A stretch of 43,953 nucleotides of DNA from Nostoc linckia FACHB-104 (lineage in GTDB: Bacteria > Cyanobacteriota > Cyanobacteriia > Cyanobacteriales > Nostocaceae), in contig NZ_JACJQJ010000070.1 of assembly GCF_014696615.1 (NCBI RefSeq), forward strand, positions 1 to 43,953, read 5' to 3'. The position numbers and the translations under genes are program-made. The notes beneath the pieces were generated by a model, which ran no database searches, was not told the DNA's origin, and saw only the letters and a list, made by a program, of their open reading frames with translations. This document shows positions 1-8,799 of the stretch, in pieces; position 1 is the first letter of the stretch, and each line of letters opens with the position of its first letter.

Positions 1-130
1 AATGTCAACTATATCAAGCTGTTAAGTCATATTTTTATACATTTATTGATTAGTTTTAACTTAAATAACTAATTATTTAGCATAACAAGTCCTGAAGAAC
101 CTAAAATTCTATTTTCGAGATAATTTGACT

Positions 131-281
131 TGAGTTCGGGATAGTCTGAAACCTTGATTCTGTCGTTAGTTTTGAGAGCCTGCAACCGTTACTTTTTCAT
201 TCAAGCGAGCAAAATTGAGTCCTTAACCCGAACTGAGTATTTAGGAGTCAGAACTACTATTGGCAATCCTGACTCTTTTTT
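131..281 (+). ncRNA. candidate structured small RNA
   Basis: AGTTCGGG at 134-141 is exactly complementary to CCCGAACT at 227-234, which would close an 85-nt internal region. Eleven bases later comes an intrinsic terminator (245-281). A GATAAT box at 119-124 would place a transcription start near 131-132, so the closing stem would lie at the very 5' end. No good -35 box and no ORF are visible. The layout (5' end pairing near the 3' end, then a terminator) suits a free-standing small RNA of about 150 nt. I could not match it to 6S RNA or the Yfr families, so it is inferred from structure only. Confidence 0.4.
245..281 (+). terminator. intrinsic terminator
   Basis: GAGTCAG at 245-251 pairs perfectly with CTGACTC at 269-275 and is followed directly by six T residues (276-281). 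The loop is 17 nt. It is oriented to stop plus-strand transcription, yet no plus-strand CDS precedes it in the window, which points to an RNA gene or a transcript entering from outside. Confidence 0.6.
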
Positions 282-338
282 GTATTAATTTCCATGATAT
301 GCCATCCTAAATGATGTGTGAAATCTGATCTGAAGGGT

Positions 339-375
339 TGTTGACTGTTAACCGTTGACAGTCAACAGTCAACAG
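339..375. repeat. GTTGACTG repeat hairpin
   Basis: TGTTGACTGT (339-348) is the exact reverse complement of ACAGTCAACA (358-367), and the right side continues with another CAACAGT heptamer. The same heptamer (ACTGTTG) is tandemly repeated at 38344-38379, so this is an interspersed STRR-type repeat. Confidence 0.7.
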
Positions 376-563
376 CCAAAACCAATATTTTTCACAACTG
401 AAATAGTATTGCTATAGATGTTTCAGATTTTTGGCTATCTGAGATTGAACGATTTAATTTTATAGTTCATCCTTATTTATATTGATACTAAATTGCGGTC
501 TGTTGTAGCTTAAAATTATTGAGATTGCTTCCCTTCAATGTGTTCTGGTCGCAATGACAGATA

Positions 564-1739
564 CTACATTTGATTGCAACTTGGTATGAGCATTTGCAAA
601 ATTTCTTGAGCAGCGCGATCGCATACACCAATTTCTCCCAAAGACTGGCGCATTTCTTGATAATCAGCTAAGGTTTGCTGTCTCTTCTCAGGGTTGAGCA
701 GTAATTCCATTGCAGCTTGGGTAATATTTGCGGCTGTAGCTTGTTCTTGTAAAAACTCTGGTACGATTTCCCGCATAACTAGTAAATTTGCTGGTGATGC
801 AAAGGGAATAGAACCTTTAAGAATTTTACGACCAATCCAAGCTGTAATGGCATTCAGGCGATAGACAACTACTTGCGGTACATTTAACAGAGCAAGTTCT
901 AGGTTGACTGTTCCTGATTTGGTAATGGCAAAATCAGCCGCAGCAATGACTTCTTTTTGTTGACCTGATAATACTGTCGCGCGCAAACCATAACGCGCAA
1001 TTGCTTGAGTAATGGGTTCCCTAAATTCTTCTAAAGATAGGGGTATCCAGAAATGTACCTCTGGTAATTTAGCTTGAATAGTTTGGGCAGCTTGAAAAAT
1101 TACTGGTACAAGATATTTTAATTCTTGACGACGGGAAGCAGGTAAAAGAGCAATTGCGATCGCCTCTGGCGAAATATTCAATTTAGCGCGGGCTTCCTGG
1201 CGGCTGGGGGCGGTTTGCATCCGATCAACTAGAGGATGCCCTACCCACGTCACATTGGCACCTTCCTGGCGATAATAACTGGCTTCTTGGGGGAAGATGG
1301 CTAAGAGTTTATCTGTAAAACTGACAATGCTTTGAGTCCTCCGCAAATTCATCGACCATACCCACTCTTGGGGCGCGATGTAATAAACTACTGGCACATC
1401 TGGGAAATTTTCTTGCATATAAGTGCCAATACCGATATTTGGACTCATGTAATCAATGAGTAATATCAAATCTGGGGGATTTTGCTTGAGGTAAGCGATC
1501 GCTTTTCGTTGTACTAAGAGAGTGGGTACAAGATAAGGCAGTGCTTCTAGAATCCCCATTGAGCCAATATGACTTGTATCGCCCAGTATGGTCGCCCCAG
1601 CCTCAGCCATTTTTTCGCCACCCAGCGCCACAATGTCTAATTCGCAGCCAATGGCCGCAGCTTGACGCTTCAGGGCTGCAATTATGAGAGAACCTTGCAA
1701 ATCGCCAGACACTTCGCCAGTGCTGATAAATATCCGCAT
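564..1739 (-). CDS. lpxB: lipid-A-disaccharide synthase LpxB
   Basis: A GT19-family glycosyltransferase that joins UDP-2,3-diacylglucosamine to lipid X to form the lipid A disaccharide, acting on the inner face of the cytoplasmic membrane. The protein opens with MRIFISTGEVSGDLQG, the family's N-terminal nucleotide-binding loop. YYIAPQEWVWS, LLPASRRQELK and the UDP-site segment KSGTVNLELAL follow in the usual order. The longest ORF begins 13 codons earlier (1778), but that extension carries nothing conserved, so the ATG at 1739 is chosen, giving 391 aa, normal for the family. It is the last gene of the run bamA-lpxC-fabZ-lpxA-lpxB. The 288-bp gap to lpxA holds a strong hairpin (1983-2016). Confidence 0.93.
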   Translation of the reverse strand: MRIFISTGEVSGDLQGSLIIAALKRQAAAIGCELDIVALGGEKMAEAGATILGDTSHIGSMGILEALPYLVPTLLVQRKAIAYLKQNPPDLILLIDYMSPNIGIGTYMQENFPDVPVVYYIAPQEWVWSMNLRRTQSIVSFTDKLLAIFPQEASYYRQEGANVTWVGHPLVDRMQTAPSRQEARAKLNISPEAIAIALLPASRRQELKYLVPVIFQAAQTIQAKLPEVHFWIPLSLEEFREPITQAIARYGLRATVLSGQQKEVIAAADFAITKSGTVNLELALLNVPQVVVYRLNAITAWIGRKILKGSIPFASPANLLVMREIVPEFLQEQATAANITQAAMELLLNPEKRQQTLADYQEMRQSLGEIGVCDRAAQEILQMLIPSCNQM

Positions 1740-1982
1740 TTGGTAATTGGGGGAAAATAAAGGACAGGATATTGGCAATTACGAATAAAATTTTTATCTG
1801 ACGCATTCAACCTTTACTGGAGGCGATCGCGTAGAGTAGTCGTTCTTGTAGAGTAGGCACAGAGACGCAAAGGCTCAAAAAATTAGGCAACCAATATACA
1901 TAAGAAACTGTTTTAGCAGCTTTTTGCCCTTTCGGTTCTGGCCTACAGTAACGGCTTTGCTGAATGTGGTTAGTTTGCTTGA

Positions 1983-2016
1983 GTTTGAGTTGGGTATTGA
2001 GAACCTCAACTCAAAC
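1983..2016. other. hairpin between lpxA and lpxB
   Basis: GTTTGAGTTGGGT (1983-1995) pairs with ACC-t-CAACTCAAAC (2003-2016), giving 13 base pairs with a single bulged T. It starts 11 bp past the lpxA stop codon. There is no T-run on the minus-strand exit side, so it is not a classical intrinsic terminator; an attenuator or 3'-end stabiliser is possible. Confidence 0.5.
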
Positions 2017-2027
2017 ATCTCACTAAC

Positions 2028-2846
2028 TTAGGACTCATCACTGGCGCTAGGCTTTCTTTTTCCAGGAATTAAACCACGTCTTCCTGGCATTTTAGAAAGC
2101 AATAGGAAGCGTCGCAGATGTTGTAGCTGTTCAGTATCGCCTAGCAGTTCTAACTGTTCTAAGGCTTCTGTAAAAGTTAAGTTAGAGCGATAGAGAATGC
2201 GGAAGGCTTTTTTGAGAAGTTGTAACTCATTCGCATTCATACCAGAACGTTTTAACCCTACTAAGTTAAGGGTTCTAACTCTGGCTGGATTTCCTTCCAC
2301 AAGCATATATGGCGGTACATCGCGGTCAACACGAGCCATACCGCCTACCATTGAGTGTTTGCCAATCCGCACAAATTGATGGACTCCCAAAACTCCGCCC
2401 AGCCTAGCGCGTGATTCTATGTGAACATGACCCGCTAAGGCTACTGAATTGGGGATAATCACATGGTCTTCGATCACGCAGTTATGAGCTACATGAACAT
2501 AAGCCATCAGTAGGTTACCATTGCCAATGATTGTGGCTTCTCCAGCACCAGTAGCACGGTTGATCGTGACGTACTCACGAATTTGGTTATTGTCGCCAAT
2601 TTTGACCCAGGTAGGTTCTCCCACATATTTGAGATCCTGGGGTTCCATACCGATAGCTGCACCAGGGAAAATCTGATTTCGCGCCCCAATTTCACATGGC
2701 CCTTCTAGCACTACGTGAGCACCAATTACGGTTTCAGGGCCAACTTTAACCTGCGCTCCAATCACAGCATAGGCACCGACTTCCACCGTTGGGTGGAGTT
2801 CCGATTTAGGATGAATTACAGCAGTTGGATGAATAAGCGTCTTCAA
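2028..2846 (-). CDS. lpxA: UDP-N-acetylglucosamine O-acyltransferase LpxA
   Basis: First enzyme of lipid A synthesis: moves a 3-hydroxyacyl chain from acyl-ACP to UDP-GlcNAc. The first 190 or so residues are left-handed beta-helix hexapeptide repeats ([LIV]Gxxxx). In HVAHNC the histidine at residue 121 corresponds to the catalytic His125 of E. coli. GGMARVDRDVPPYMLVEGNPARVRTLN leads into the helical C-terminal domain typical of LpxA. The length of 272 aa is close to E. coli's 262 aa; the short basic tail (GKRKPSASDES) is extra. The start is the ATG at 2846. It sits 203 bp after fabZ on the same strand. Confidence 0.95.
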   Translation of the reverse strand: MKTLIHPTAVIHPKSELHPTVEVGAYAVIGAQVKVGPETVIGAHVVLEGPCEIGARNQIFPGAAIGMEPQDLKYVGEPTWVKIGDNNQIREYVTINRATGAGEATIIGNGNLLMAYVHVAHNCVIEDHVIIPNSVALAGHVHIESRARLGGVLGVHQFVRIGKHSMVGGMARVDRDVPPYMLVEGNPARVRTLNLVGLKRSGMNANELQLLKKAFRILYRSNLTFTEALEQLELLGDTEQLQHLRRFLLLSKMPGRRGLIPGKRKPSASDES

Positions 2847-3049
2847 GGGTAAATCTCCAGAACTGTCATGAGTGCTGAACTTTTTGAGTATTCAGTTACG
2901 AAAGTGTCGGGCAAAGCAAGTTAAGTGTGAGGGCAGCGAAATTTAAAAATTATAAATTACTCTTGTGGCTGATTAATTTTACTGTTATCCTTTTTCAGGT
3001 CTCAGTAAAAAGCACATCACGGCTGTGCGCTCACCACAAGAGCAGGTTT

Positions 3050-3565
3050 TTAGTTTACAAGAGAAAACATTAATTCGCCTTCAGCCGCTAACTGACCGTC
3101 AACTTCAGCACGACCTTGCATTTTACCGAAACGACGTTGTTTAACCCACAACAGTTCCACGGTCATAATTAGCTGATCACCGGGAACTACTTGGCGACGA
3201 AAGCGGACTTTATCAATCCCAGCAAACACGAATAGTCCACCTTCTAACTCTGGTAGCTGTGTCATGACCATACCGCCTACCTGTGCCATTGCTTCGACAA
3301 TTAGCACTCCAGGCATCAGTGGCCGTCCTGGGAAATGTCCTTGAAAATGGGGTTCATTAAAAGTGACATTTTTCACGCCTACCGCTAGTTTGCCAGGTAC
3401 ATAGTCAATAATTTTATCTACCAGTAAAAATGGGTAGCGATGGGGCAAAAGGCTTTGAATCTCTTCAATGGCGAAGGTTTTCTTTGGCTCTGGTGCGCTT
3501 TGATTGTCATCATTAGCAGCAGATGCGATCGCATCGACGGTATTGGCTTCGGTGAGGGTTGTCAT
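3050..3565 (-). CDS. fabZ: 3-hydroxyacyl-ACP dehydratase FabZ
   Basis: A hot-dog-fold dehydratase of type II fatty acid synthesis. It competes with LpxA for 3-hydroxyacyl-ACP, which explains why it is encoded between lpxC and lpxA. The core [14 protein letters not shown] comes first, then [16 protein letters not shown] with catalytic His77, followed by Glu91 in [10 protein letters not shown]; this 14-residue spacing equals that of E. coli His54/Glu68. The first 30 residues (acidic, Asn/Ala rich) are an extra tail compared with the E. coli enzyme. The length is 171 aa. The gap to lpxC is 86 bp and contains heptamer repeats. Confidence 0.95.
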   Translation of the reverse strand: MTTLTEANTVDAIASAANDDNQSAPEPKKTFAIEEIQSLLPHRYPFLLVDKIIDYVPGKLAVGVKNVTFNEPHFQGHFPGRPLMPGVLIVEAMAQVGGMVMTQLPELEGGLFVFAGIDKVRFRRQVVPGDQLIMTVELLWVKQRRFGKMQGRAEVDGQLAAEGELMFSLVN

Positions 3566-3646
3566 TGGCTATGTGTTTGTTTTTTATCTGGAATCAAGTC
3601 AGCGACGGAATTTTAGAGTTATAACTTCAGATTTTTGCATCAATCC

Positions 3647-3674
3647 AAAATCTAAAATCTAAAATCTAAAATTC
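3647..3674. repeat. AAAATCT heptamer array
   Basis: Three exact AAAATCT units (3647-3667) plus a decayed fourth. The minus-strand stop codon of lpxC (3652-3654) and its last codons (LDFRF) are written by this array. Confidence 0.75.
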
Positions 3675-4503
3675 TTTGTGCCAGTTGAATGTGTAAATTG
3701 TGGCTGGCCTTATACGCTAAGAAGTGAGCGCAGGGGATATTTCCCACTAAACTCAAATCTCCTACTAAATCCAAGATTTTATGACGTACTGGCTCATTTG
3801 CAAATCTTAATGGTGGATTTAACCATCCATCAGGGCCGCAAACAAGGGCATTTTCTAAACTACCACCTTTGATTAACCCAGACTTTTGCAAATGTTCTAT
3901 TTGATGCAATAAACCAAAAGTACGGGCGGGAGCAATTTCTATAGCGAAGTCTGCATAAGAGTTTTCTTTTTCAGATCGGGGTGACCAACTGTGCCATTGA
4001 TTACCAATAGCAGTCAGTTCAAAGTCAATACCATAGCTAAAACGAGTTTCTGGTGCGGGAATAGCCGCCACAAACGTATCACCCTCATAAATCCAAATTG
4101 GATCTTGAATAGCTAGGGGTGATTTTTCTTCAGCCACGGATTGCGATCGCAATCCCACTTGAGCGATGCTTTCCGTCCATATCCTTGCTGAACCATCCAT
4201 TAGGGGCACTTCTGGCCCATCAATTTCAATTCGGGCGTTATCTACACCCATACCTACCAGAGAAGCCAATAAATGCTCTACAGTGCGGACAGAAGCCACG
4301 CCTTTACCCAATTGGGTAGAGAGAACCGTTTGACTAACTGCGGCAACTTGCGCCGGAATAATGGGCGAATCTGGTAAATCGACTCGCACAAAGTAGCGCC
4401 CGCTACCTACTTCGGCTGGTAGTATTCGCACCTGAGTATTCACACCGCTATGCAGTCCTACTCCGGTTTGAGTGATTTCTGCGGCTATTGTGTGTTGTTG
4501 CAT
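3652..4503 (-). CDS. lpxC: UDP-3-O-acyl-N-acetylglucosamine deacetylase LpxC
   Basis: The zinc-dependent, committed step of lipid A synthesis, in the cytoplasm. Zinc ligands are visible as His77 (TVEHLLASL), His241 and Asp245 ([10 protein letters not shown]), with the catalytic His268 (ASHNLHIQL). The 241/245/268 spacing equals 238/242/265 of E. coli. GVGLHSG near the N terminus and [11 protein letters not shown] are conserved signatures. The length is 283 aa; the E. coli tail of about 20 residues is absent and the C terminus (LDFRF-stop) is encoded inside a heptamer array, so the natural end may have been redefined by repeat expansion. It is followed by fabZ and preceded by bamA. Confidence 0.95.
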   Translation of the reverse strand: MQQHTIAAEITQTGVGLHSGVNTQVRILPAEVGSGRYFVRVDLPDSPIIPAQVAAVSQTVLSTQLGKGVASVRTVEHLLASLVGMGVDNARIEIDGPEVPLMDGSARIWTESIAQVGLRSQSVAEEKSPLAIQDPIWIYEGDTFVAAIPAPETRFSYGIDFELTAIGNQWHSWSPRSEKENSYADFAIEIAPARTFGLLHQIEHLQKSGLIKGGSLENALVCGPDGWLNPPLRFANEPVRHKILDLVGDLSLVGNIPCAHFLAYKASHNLHIQLAQRILDFRF

Positions 4504-4507
4504 AATT

Positions 4508-4693
4508 TTGGGGACTAGGGACTGGGGAACTCGGGGCCCCCACGATCGCAGGGAGTGGGGATTAGGGGTAATGGGGACTGGGGACTGGGGATTGGGTATT
4601 GGGATAGAGCAGGGGGGACAAGGGGAAATTACTGTTACCCATTACCTATTACCAAATATCCTATGCCCAATGCCCCATGCCCTATGCCCTATA
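4508..4693. repeat. composite STRR cassette between bamA and lpxC
   Basis: The left half is G-rich degenerate heptamers (GGGGACT, GGGGATT; about 4508-4620). The right half is C-rich heptamers of the TGCCCAA/TGCCCTA type (about 4660-4693), with an ATTACC-type stretch between. It lies just beyond the bamA stop (4699). The same G-rich to C-rich layout recurs at 9082-9257, 15254-15423 and 34024-34115. Confidence 0.75.
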
Positions 4694-4698
4694 TCCAT

Positions 4699-7305
4699 TT
4701 AAAACCTTTCCCCAATGCCAAAGTTGATGCGGCTGTCACCGTCGTCATTGACACCGTAGTCAATGCGAATTGGCCCTAATGGTGATTGCACACGCACGCC
4801 GAGACCGTAGCCGAAACCACTACCGTTTTTGTTCAGTAATTCTGCGGCTCTGGTACTGGTGCCTAAATCACTACCATAATCGAAAAATAATGCGCCACTA
4901 ACTACGGAGAATACGGGGAAGCGATACTCAACTGAGGCTTGCACGTAACTGCGAGCGCTGGTTAATGTGCCTTCTTCATAACCCCGAACGGAGTTACTAC
5001 CACCTAAGGTAAAGGCTTCATAGGGGGGTAAGTCACCTAAAACAGTGCCTCCTTGCAGGTTAAAAGCCAAAGTTTGCGGCCCTTTGCTAAAACTTAATAA
5101 ACTAATGGGGATATATTGGCTGTAGCTACCCCGTAACCTGGTGAGGAAAATGTTACCTTGCCCGATGGGAACTGACTGATCGACCCCGAAACGGAGATAA
5201 GAACCGCTAGTGGGTTGTAAGGGGTTATTACGGCGATCGCGTTGCGCTCCTAACTGTAATAGAAATAAATCGTCATCACCTGACCCTGATTGCGTAAGGG
5301 GAATCAGTTCTGTTGGTAGCCCATTCTGGTAAATTGTCCCTTGGGTTCTGCTATCGCCATCGGCATTCTTGGTGGAAACTCTTTGATATTGGAAACCAGC
5401 TGAAGCAGTCCATTCGGAATTACCAAAGGGATTCGCAGATAACGGACGTGTAAAAGTTACACCACCACCTAAGCGGACAACACGGGGGCGATCGCCTTCT
5501 GTATCTCCTGGGGCAAATGTCTCAATATTTTGGTCTTTGCCGTCAAAAATCAACGAAATGGAACGACGGCGGAAAATATTGGCAGTGTAGGACGTGCGGT
5601 AAGGGTCGCCGTCAATCCAAGGATCTGTAAAGCGCAGGTCAAATAGTAGTTCTCTTTCACCTACTTGCAACTCTGCTCCTAATCTTTGGTTTCTACCATT
5701 GAGGTTTTGCTGTTGGTAACTAATAGTACCAAATAGTCCGCTGGCAGAACTAATCCCTGCACCTGCGGCAATCGAACCACTATTACGTTCAGCTACGTTC
5801 ACTACTACATCTACCCGGCTGGGGTCGCTACCAGGGTCGAGGGAAACGTTGACATCTTCAAAGATGCCCAACCCATATACCCGTTGCAGGTCTTTTTGCA
5901 CTGTATTGCGGTTGAAGACTTGCCCTGGTTTCAACTCTAATTCTCGGGTAATGATGTAATCCTGTGTCCGCCCCCGAATTGGTTGTCCTTGCTCGTCGGT
6001 TTCCTGACCTTCTTTATTGCGGAACCGAACTTTAATATTCTCTACTACCCCTTCTGCGACTTGCAAAGTCACAACCCCATTTTCTGATACTTGGGGTGCG
6101 CCGATGACATTTGCTAGTACATAACCTTTATCTTGATAGCGTTTGGTTAATTGCTTGATACCTTCCTGCAAGTCACGCAAGTTGAGGATTTTACCATACT
6201 GATCGCGGAAAACTTCGTCTGCTGTGTTTTGTGGCAGTACTGAGGCCACGCTAGTACCAGGATTCGCTTGGATTTGGACTTTGGTGAGGGTGGGGTTGGG
6301 TTGCACAACAAAGCTGACCCGGACTCCCAATGGTGTATCTTCTGGCACTGCTTGGACATTTGAGAAGAAGCCAGTACCGAAGATAGCATTGATATCTTCT
6401 TGGAGTTGAGTACGGGTGGTTGTTCTTCCTGGCTGGGTACGAACGACAGAATAAACTTGATTTTCCAGTTCTGGTGTTAGTTGCCCCGCTTGCGCTCTCA
6501 CTGCAACTTCCGATACCAACACACGGGGTTCACTCGATTCTGTAGTGGTATCTGGATTTGTGGGAAACACAGGTGTACCCACAGGTGGAGTAGTACCAGG
6601 AGCCGGAGACGGTGCTGGTTGTTGCGTACCTGGCGTGGGTTGTGGGGTTGTTTGCTGTGGAGTTGTTTGCGGAGCTTGTTGGAGAGTTGGTTGCGGGGTT
6701 GTTTGCTGTGGAGTTGTTTGTGGAGCTTGTTGGAGAGTTGGTTGTGGAGTTGCTTCCTCTGGAGTTGGTTGTGGGGTTGTTTCCTGTGGAGTCTGTGCTA
6801 TCTGCATGGGAGAGACAGCGATGTTGCGAGATTGCAGACCCTGGAGTGCCCTCACCCCGGAGCTAGAGGTGTTAGGTGCGGCATTGGGCACTATGATAGA
6901 TTTGATTGCCGTATTTGCTGGCTGAATGGGCAAAGCGGCAATATTGCGAGACTGCAGACCTTGTAGTGCCTTCACCCCTGCACTTCGGGTAGTTGGTGCA
7001 ATCGCAGTTGGCACTATGACTGGTTGTGTCTGATTTGCGGCTGGAATTGCTAAGGTAGCCACAGTCTGAGGCTGAGAACCTTTCACCACTGCTGCTTGGG
7101 GGAAGGTAGCAACAGATTTGGCTTGTTCACCAGATTGTTCTTGAGCAATACCATTTTCAGACTGCTGATTTGTCGTCGGTGTCAACACCTCTACTGGTTG
7201 TGACAAATCTAAATCTGGGTTAGCTGTCTGTGCATTTGCACTTATGGGGTTACCTAAAGGGGCTGCAATTGCTACTGCTGCCACCATTGCGGGAGATAAA
7301 CGCAT
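4699..7305 (-). CDS. bamA: outer-membrane assembly factor BamA (Omp85)
   Basis: Inserts beta-barrel proteins into the outer membrane. Residues 1-26 (MRLSPAMVAAVAIAAPLGNP...ANAQ) are a signal peptide. About 60-255 is a low-complexity Pro/Gln/Thr linker with a 51-bp repeat. Three POTRA domains follow (about 260-345, 345-430, 430-505). The Bac_surface_Ag barrel runs from about 507 to 868, with the lid-loop motif VRGYEEG and a terminal Phe (GERF). Three POTRAs plus a Pro-rich N region is the cyanobacterial/chloroplast form. The longest ORF starts at a GTG at 7332; the ATG at 7305 (868 aa) is preferred because it puts the signal peptide at the N terminus and has GAGG 12 nt upstream. It is the first gene of the lpx run. 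Confidence 0.93.
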   Translation of the reverse strand: MRLSPAMVAAVAIAAPLGNPISANAQTANPDLDLSQPVEVLTPTTNQQSENGIAQEQSGEQAKSVATFPQAAVVKGSQPQTVATLAIPAANQTQPVIVPTAIAPTTRSAGVKALQGLQSRNIAALPIQPANTAIKSIIVPNAAPNTSSSGVRALQGLQSRNIAVSPMQIAQTPQETTPQPTPEEATPQPTLQQAPQTTPQQTTPQPTLQQAPQTTPQQTTPQPTPGTQQPAPSPAPGTTPPVGTPVFPTNPDTTTESSEPRVLVSEVAVRAQAGQLTPELENQVYSVVRTQPGRTTTRTQLQEDINAIFGTGFFSNVQAVPEDTPLGVRVSFVVQPNPTLTKVQIQANPGTSVASVLPQNTADEVFRDQYGKILNLRDLQEGIKQLTKRYQDKGYVLANVIGAPQVSENGVVTLQVAEGVVENIKVRFRNKEGQETDEQGQPIRGRTQDYIITRELELKPGQVFNRNTVQKDLQRVYGLGIFEDVNVSLDPGSDPSRVDVVVNVAERNSGSIAAGAGISSASGLFGTISYQQQNLNGRNQRLGAELQVGERELLFDLRFTDPWIDGDPYRTSYTANIFRRRSISLIFDGKDQNIETFAPGDTEGDRPRVVRLGGGVTFTRPLSANPFGNSEWTASAGFQYQRVSTKNADGDSRTQGTIYQNGLPTELIPLTQSGSGDDDLFLLQLGAQRDRRNNPLQPTSGSYLRFGVDQSVPIGQGNIFLTRLRGSYSQYIPISLLSFSKGPQTLAFNLQGGTVLGDLPPYEAFTLGGSNSVRGYEEGTLTSARSYVQASVEYRFPVFSVVSGALFFDYGSDLGTSTRAAELLNKNGSGFGYGLGVRVQSPLGPIRIDYGVNDDGDSRINFGIGERF
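6639..6788 (-). repeat. 51-bp coding repeat in bamA linker
   Basis: Two nearly identical 51-bp units (6639-6689, 6690-6740) and a third, decayed and partial, encode TPQPTLQQAPQTTPQQT in the linker ahead of the POTRA domains. A second internal duplication nearby gives two copies of ALQGLQSRNIA. Confidence 0.8.
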
Positions 7306-7358
7306 TTTATTTAAATTCCTCTTCTCGTCCACACACCATCAAAAAGCAATTATGAAAA

Positions 7359-7386
7359 GGATGAAGGATAAAGGATGAAGGATGAA
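7359..7386. repeat. GGATGAA heptamer array
   Basis: Four 7-bp units (GGATGAA, GGATAAA, GGATGAA, GGATGAA) in the leader region upstream of bamA. Confidence 0.75.
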
Positions 7387-7466
7387 ATGAGGAATAGGTG
7401 AAAACCCTAAGAGTAATTAGTACTTGTGGATGGGTTTTTCCTGTTTCACTTTATGGGTGGGTTAAT

Positions 7467-7498
7467 TTCATACTTCATACTTCATACTTCATACTTCA
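7467..7498. repeat. TTCATAC heptamer array
   Basis: Four perfect TTCATAC units plus TTCA. The purC stop codon (7489-7491, minus) and its last two codons lie inside this array. Confidence 0.8.
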
Positions 7499-8226
7499 GT
7501 TCCTACAGCTTGTAACACTCTTTGTAAAACCTCCTGGTAAGCATCTTCTACATTTCCTAAGTCCTTGCGAAAGCGGTCTTTGTCCATTACCCGACGGTTA
7601 GTATCCGCTTCGGCTGTATCCCACAACCGACAAGTGTCGGGACTAATTTCATCTGCCAAAAGCACCTGCTGATGTGAATCAACGCCAAACTCTAGTTTGA
7701 AGTCTACTAGTGTAATACGACATTGCTGCCAAAAGTCCCGTAGAAACTCGTTGATTTGCAATGCTAGATGGGTAATTGTCTCAACTTGTTCCAAAGTAGC
7801 TAGTTCCAGCAGGTAGAGGCGATCGCGTGTTAATAACGGATCTCCTAATGCGTCGTTTTTGTAGTAAAACTCTACCAAAGGCTGTTTTAGTATTGTGCCC
7901 AATGGCAGCCCTGTTTGTTGACACAGGCTACCAGCAGCAATATTCCGCACAACTACCTCTAAGGGTAAAATCTTCACAGCCTTTACCCGCATTTGGTTTG
8001 GGGCGGGGCTATCAATAAAGTGAGTTTTAATACCCTTAGCCTCTAACTGCTGAAACAGTTTGCTAGAAATAGTGCAATTAATATTTCCCTTACCTATGAT
8101 ACTGCCACGTTTTTGGGCATTAAAGGCTGTGGCATCGTCTTTATAATCAGCCAGTAAGATTTCAGGATCTTCCGTCGTATAGAGTATTTTTGCTTTGCCT
8201 TCGTATAACTTGGAATTAACAGACAT
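7489..8226 (-). CDS. purC: SAICAR synthetase PurC
   Basis: Phosphoribosylaminoimidazole-succinocarboxamide synthase: ATP-dependent joining of aspartate to CAIR in purine synthesis. The N-terminal KLYEGKAKILYTT and YKDDATAFN are the family's ATP-binding start. PLEVVVRNIAAGSL, VDFKLEFG and LLADEISPDTCRLWD are the conserved substrate and metal motifs. At 245 aa it is the usual length for the monofunctional bacterial enzyme. It starts at the ATG at 8226. The end runs into a TTCATAC array. It is on the same strand as bamA, 183 bp upstream, with repeats between, so co-transcription is possible but not shown. Confidence 0.95.
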   Translation of the reverse strand: MSVNSKLYEGKAKILYTTEDPEILLADYKDDATAFNAQKRGSIIGKGNINCTISSKLFQQLEAKGIKTHFIDSPAPNQMRVKAVKILPLEVVVRNIAAGSLCQQTGLPLGTILKQPLVEFYYKNDALGDPLLTRDRLYLLELATLEQVETITHLALQINEFLRDFWQQCRITLVDFKLEFGVDSHQQVLLADEISPDTCRLWDTAEADTNRRVMDKDRFRKDLGNVEDAYQEVLQRVLQAVGTEV

Positions 8227-8799
8227 GGTTGGCAGTAAATTTACAGGTGATGGGCAGATTTTGGTTTTTGAGGCTAAACCATTTTATCTTTAGTTATTAG
8301 CCATTCGCTATGATTCATGACTCAGGGGTTAATTACCACTGGTAGCTAGCTAACTCCCATCGTTATTTGACGCAATTTTACGCTGTCAACCACGAGTACT
8401 TTTTGACAATCTATATAAATTTGTTGATGAATAAAGGAAAATGCATCTTAATATTTAGCATATTATAGTATATATTAATACATTATTAATAATACTTTCT
8501 GTATACTTAATGATATGAGTTTTTTCAGGGAATGATGCCCTAAAATGTAATGAATTGGACAGCACAAGGAGCGTAAACTAGATTACTTTTTGTACGTTAA
8601 TAAAAAATTTTGTTTTTAAGTCTACTATTTAATGATTGTCAGCTTTCTAATCCCTAGCAACATCAAAATTGACAAATTTACCCAAAAGGTTTACACCAGA
8701 GAGGTTTAATTTTGCAATTACTCCCGACTGGACAAAAAATAGATGTAGATTGGCTAGAGATTCAGCTTCAGAATATAAACACAGGGGGGAGTTGAATAA
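8227..8799. other. intergenic region, divergent promoters
   Basis: This separates purC (minus) from the DUF7219-like gene (plus). 8440-8520 is strongly AT-rich (TATTATAGTATATATTAA and similar) and probably bent DNA. Two short plus-strand reading frames near the right end (8632-8795) are described as a finding. No tRNA or repeat is seen. Confidence 0.5.

Larger units (their letters stand above)
1..563. other. gene-free stretch at window start
   Basis: No credible protein-coding ORF is seen. The stretch holds a candidate structured RNA ending in an intrinsic terminator (about 131-281) and a GTTGACTG-type repeat hairpin (339-367), both listed separately. The remainder is AT-rich. The end of lpxB (minus strand) closes the stretch, so 282-563 is the lpxB 3' side. 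Confidence 0.6.

Noticed and set aside
131-281. Assigning the candidate RNA to 6S RNA
   Set aside because: The end-pairing plan is similar, but I could not confirm the central bubble or any conserved 6S sequence, so it is left unnamed.
4472-4779. Two plus-strand frames rich in Gly/Trp between lpxC and bamA
   Set aside because: They translate the G-rich STRR cassette and overlap the ends of two certain genes.
6481-6966. Long open frames on the plus strand opposite the bamA linker (Cys/Trp/Leu-rich products)
   Set aside because: They are antisense readings of the Pro/Gln repeats of bamA; composition is that of a repeat shadow, and bamA itself is certain.
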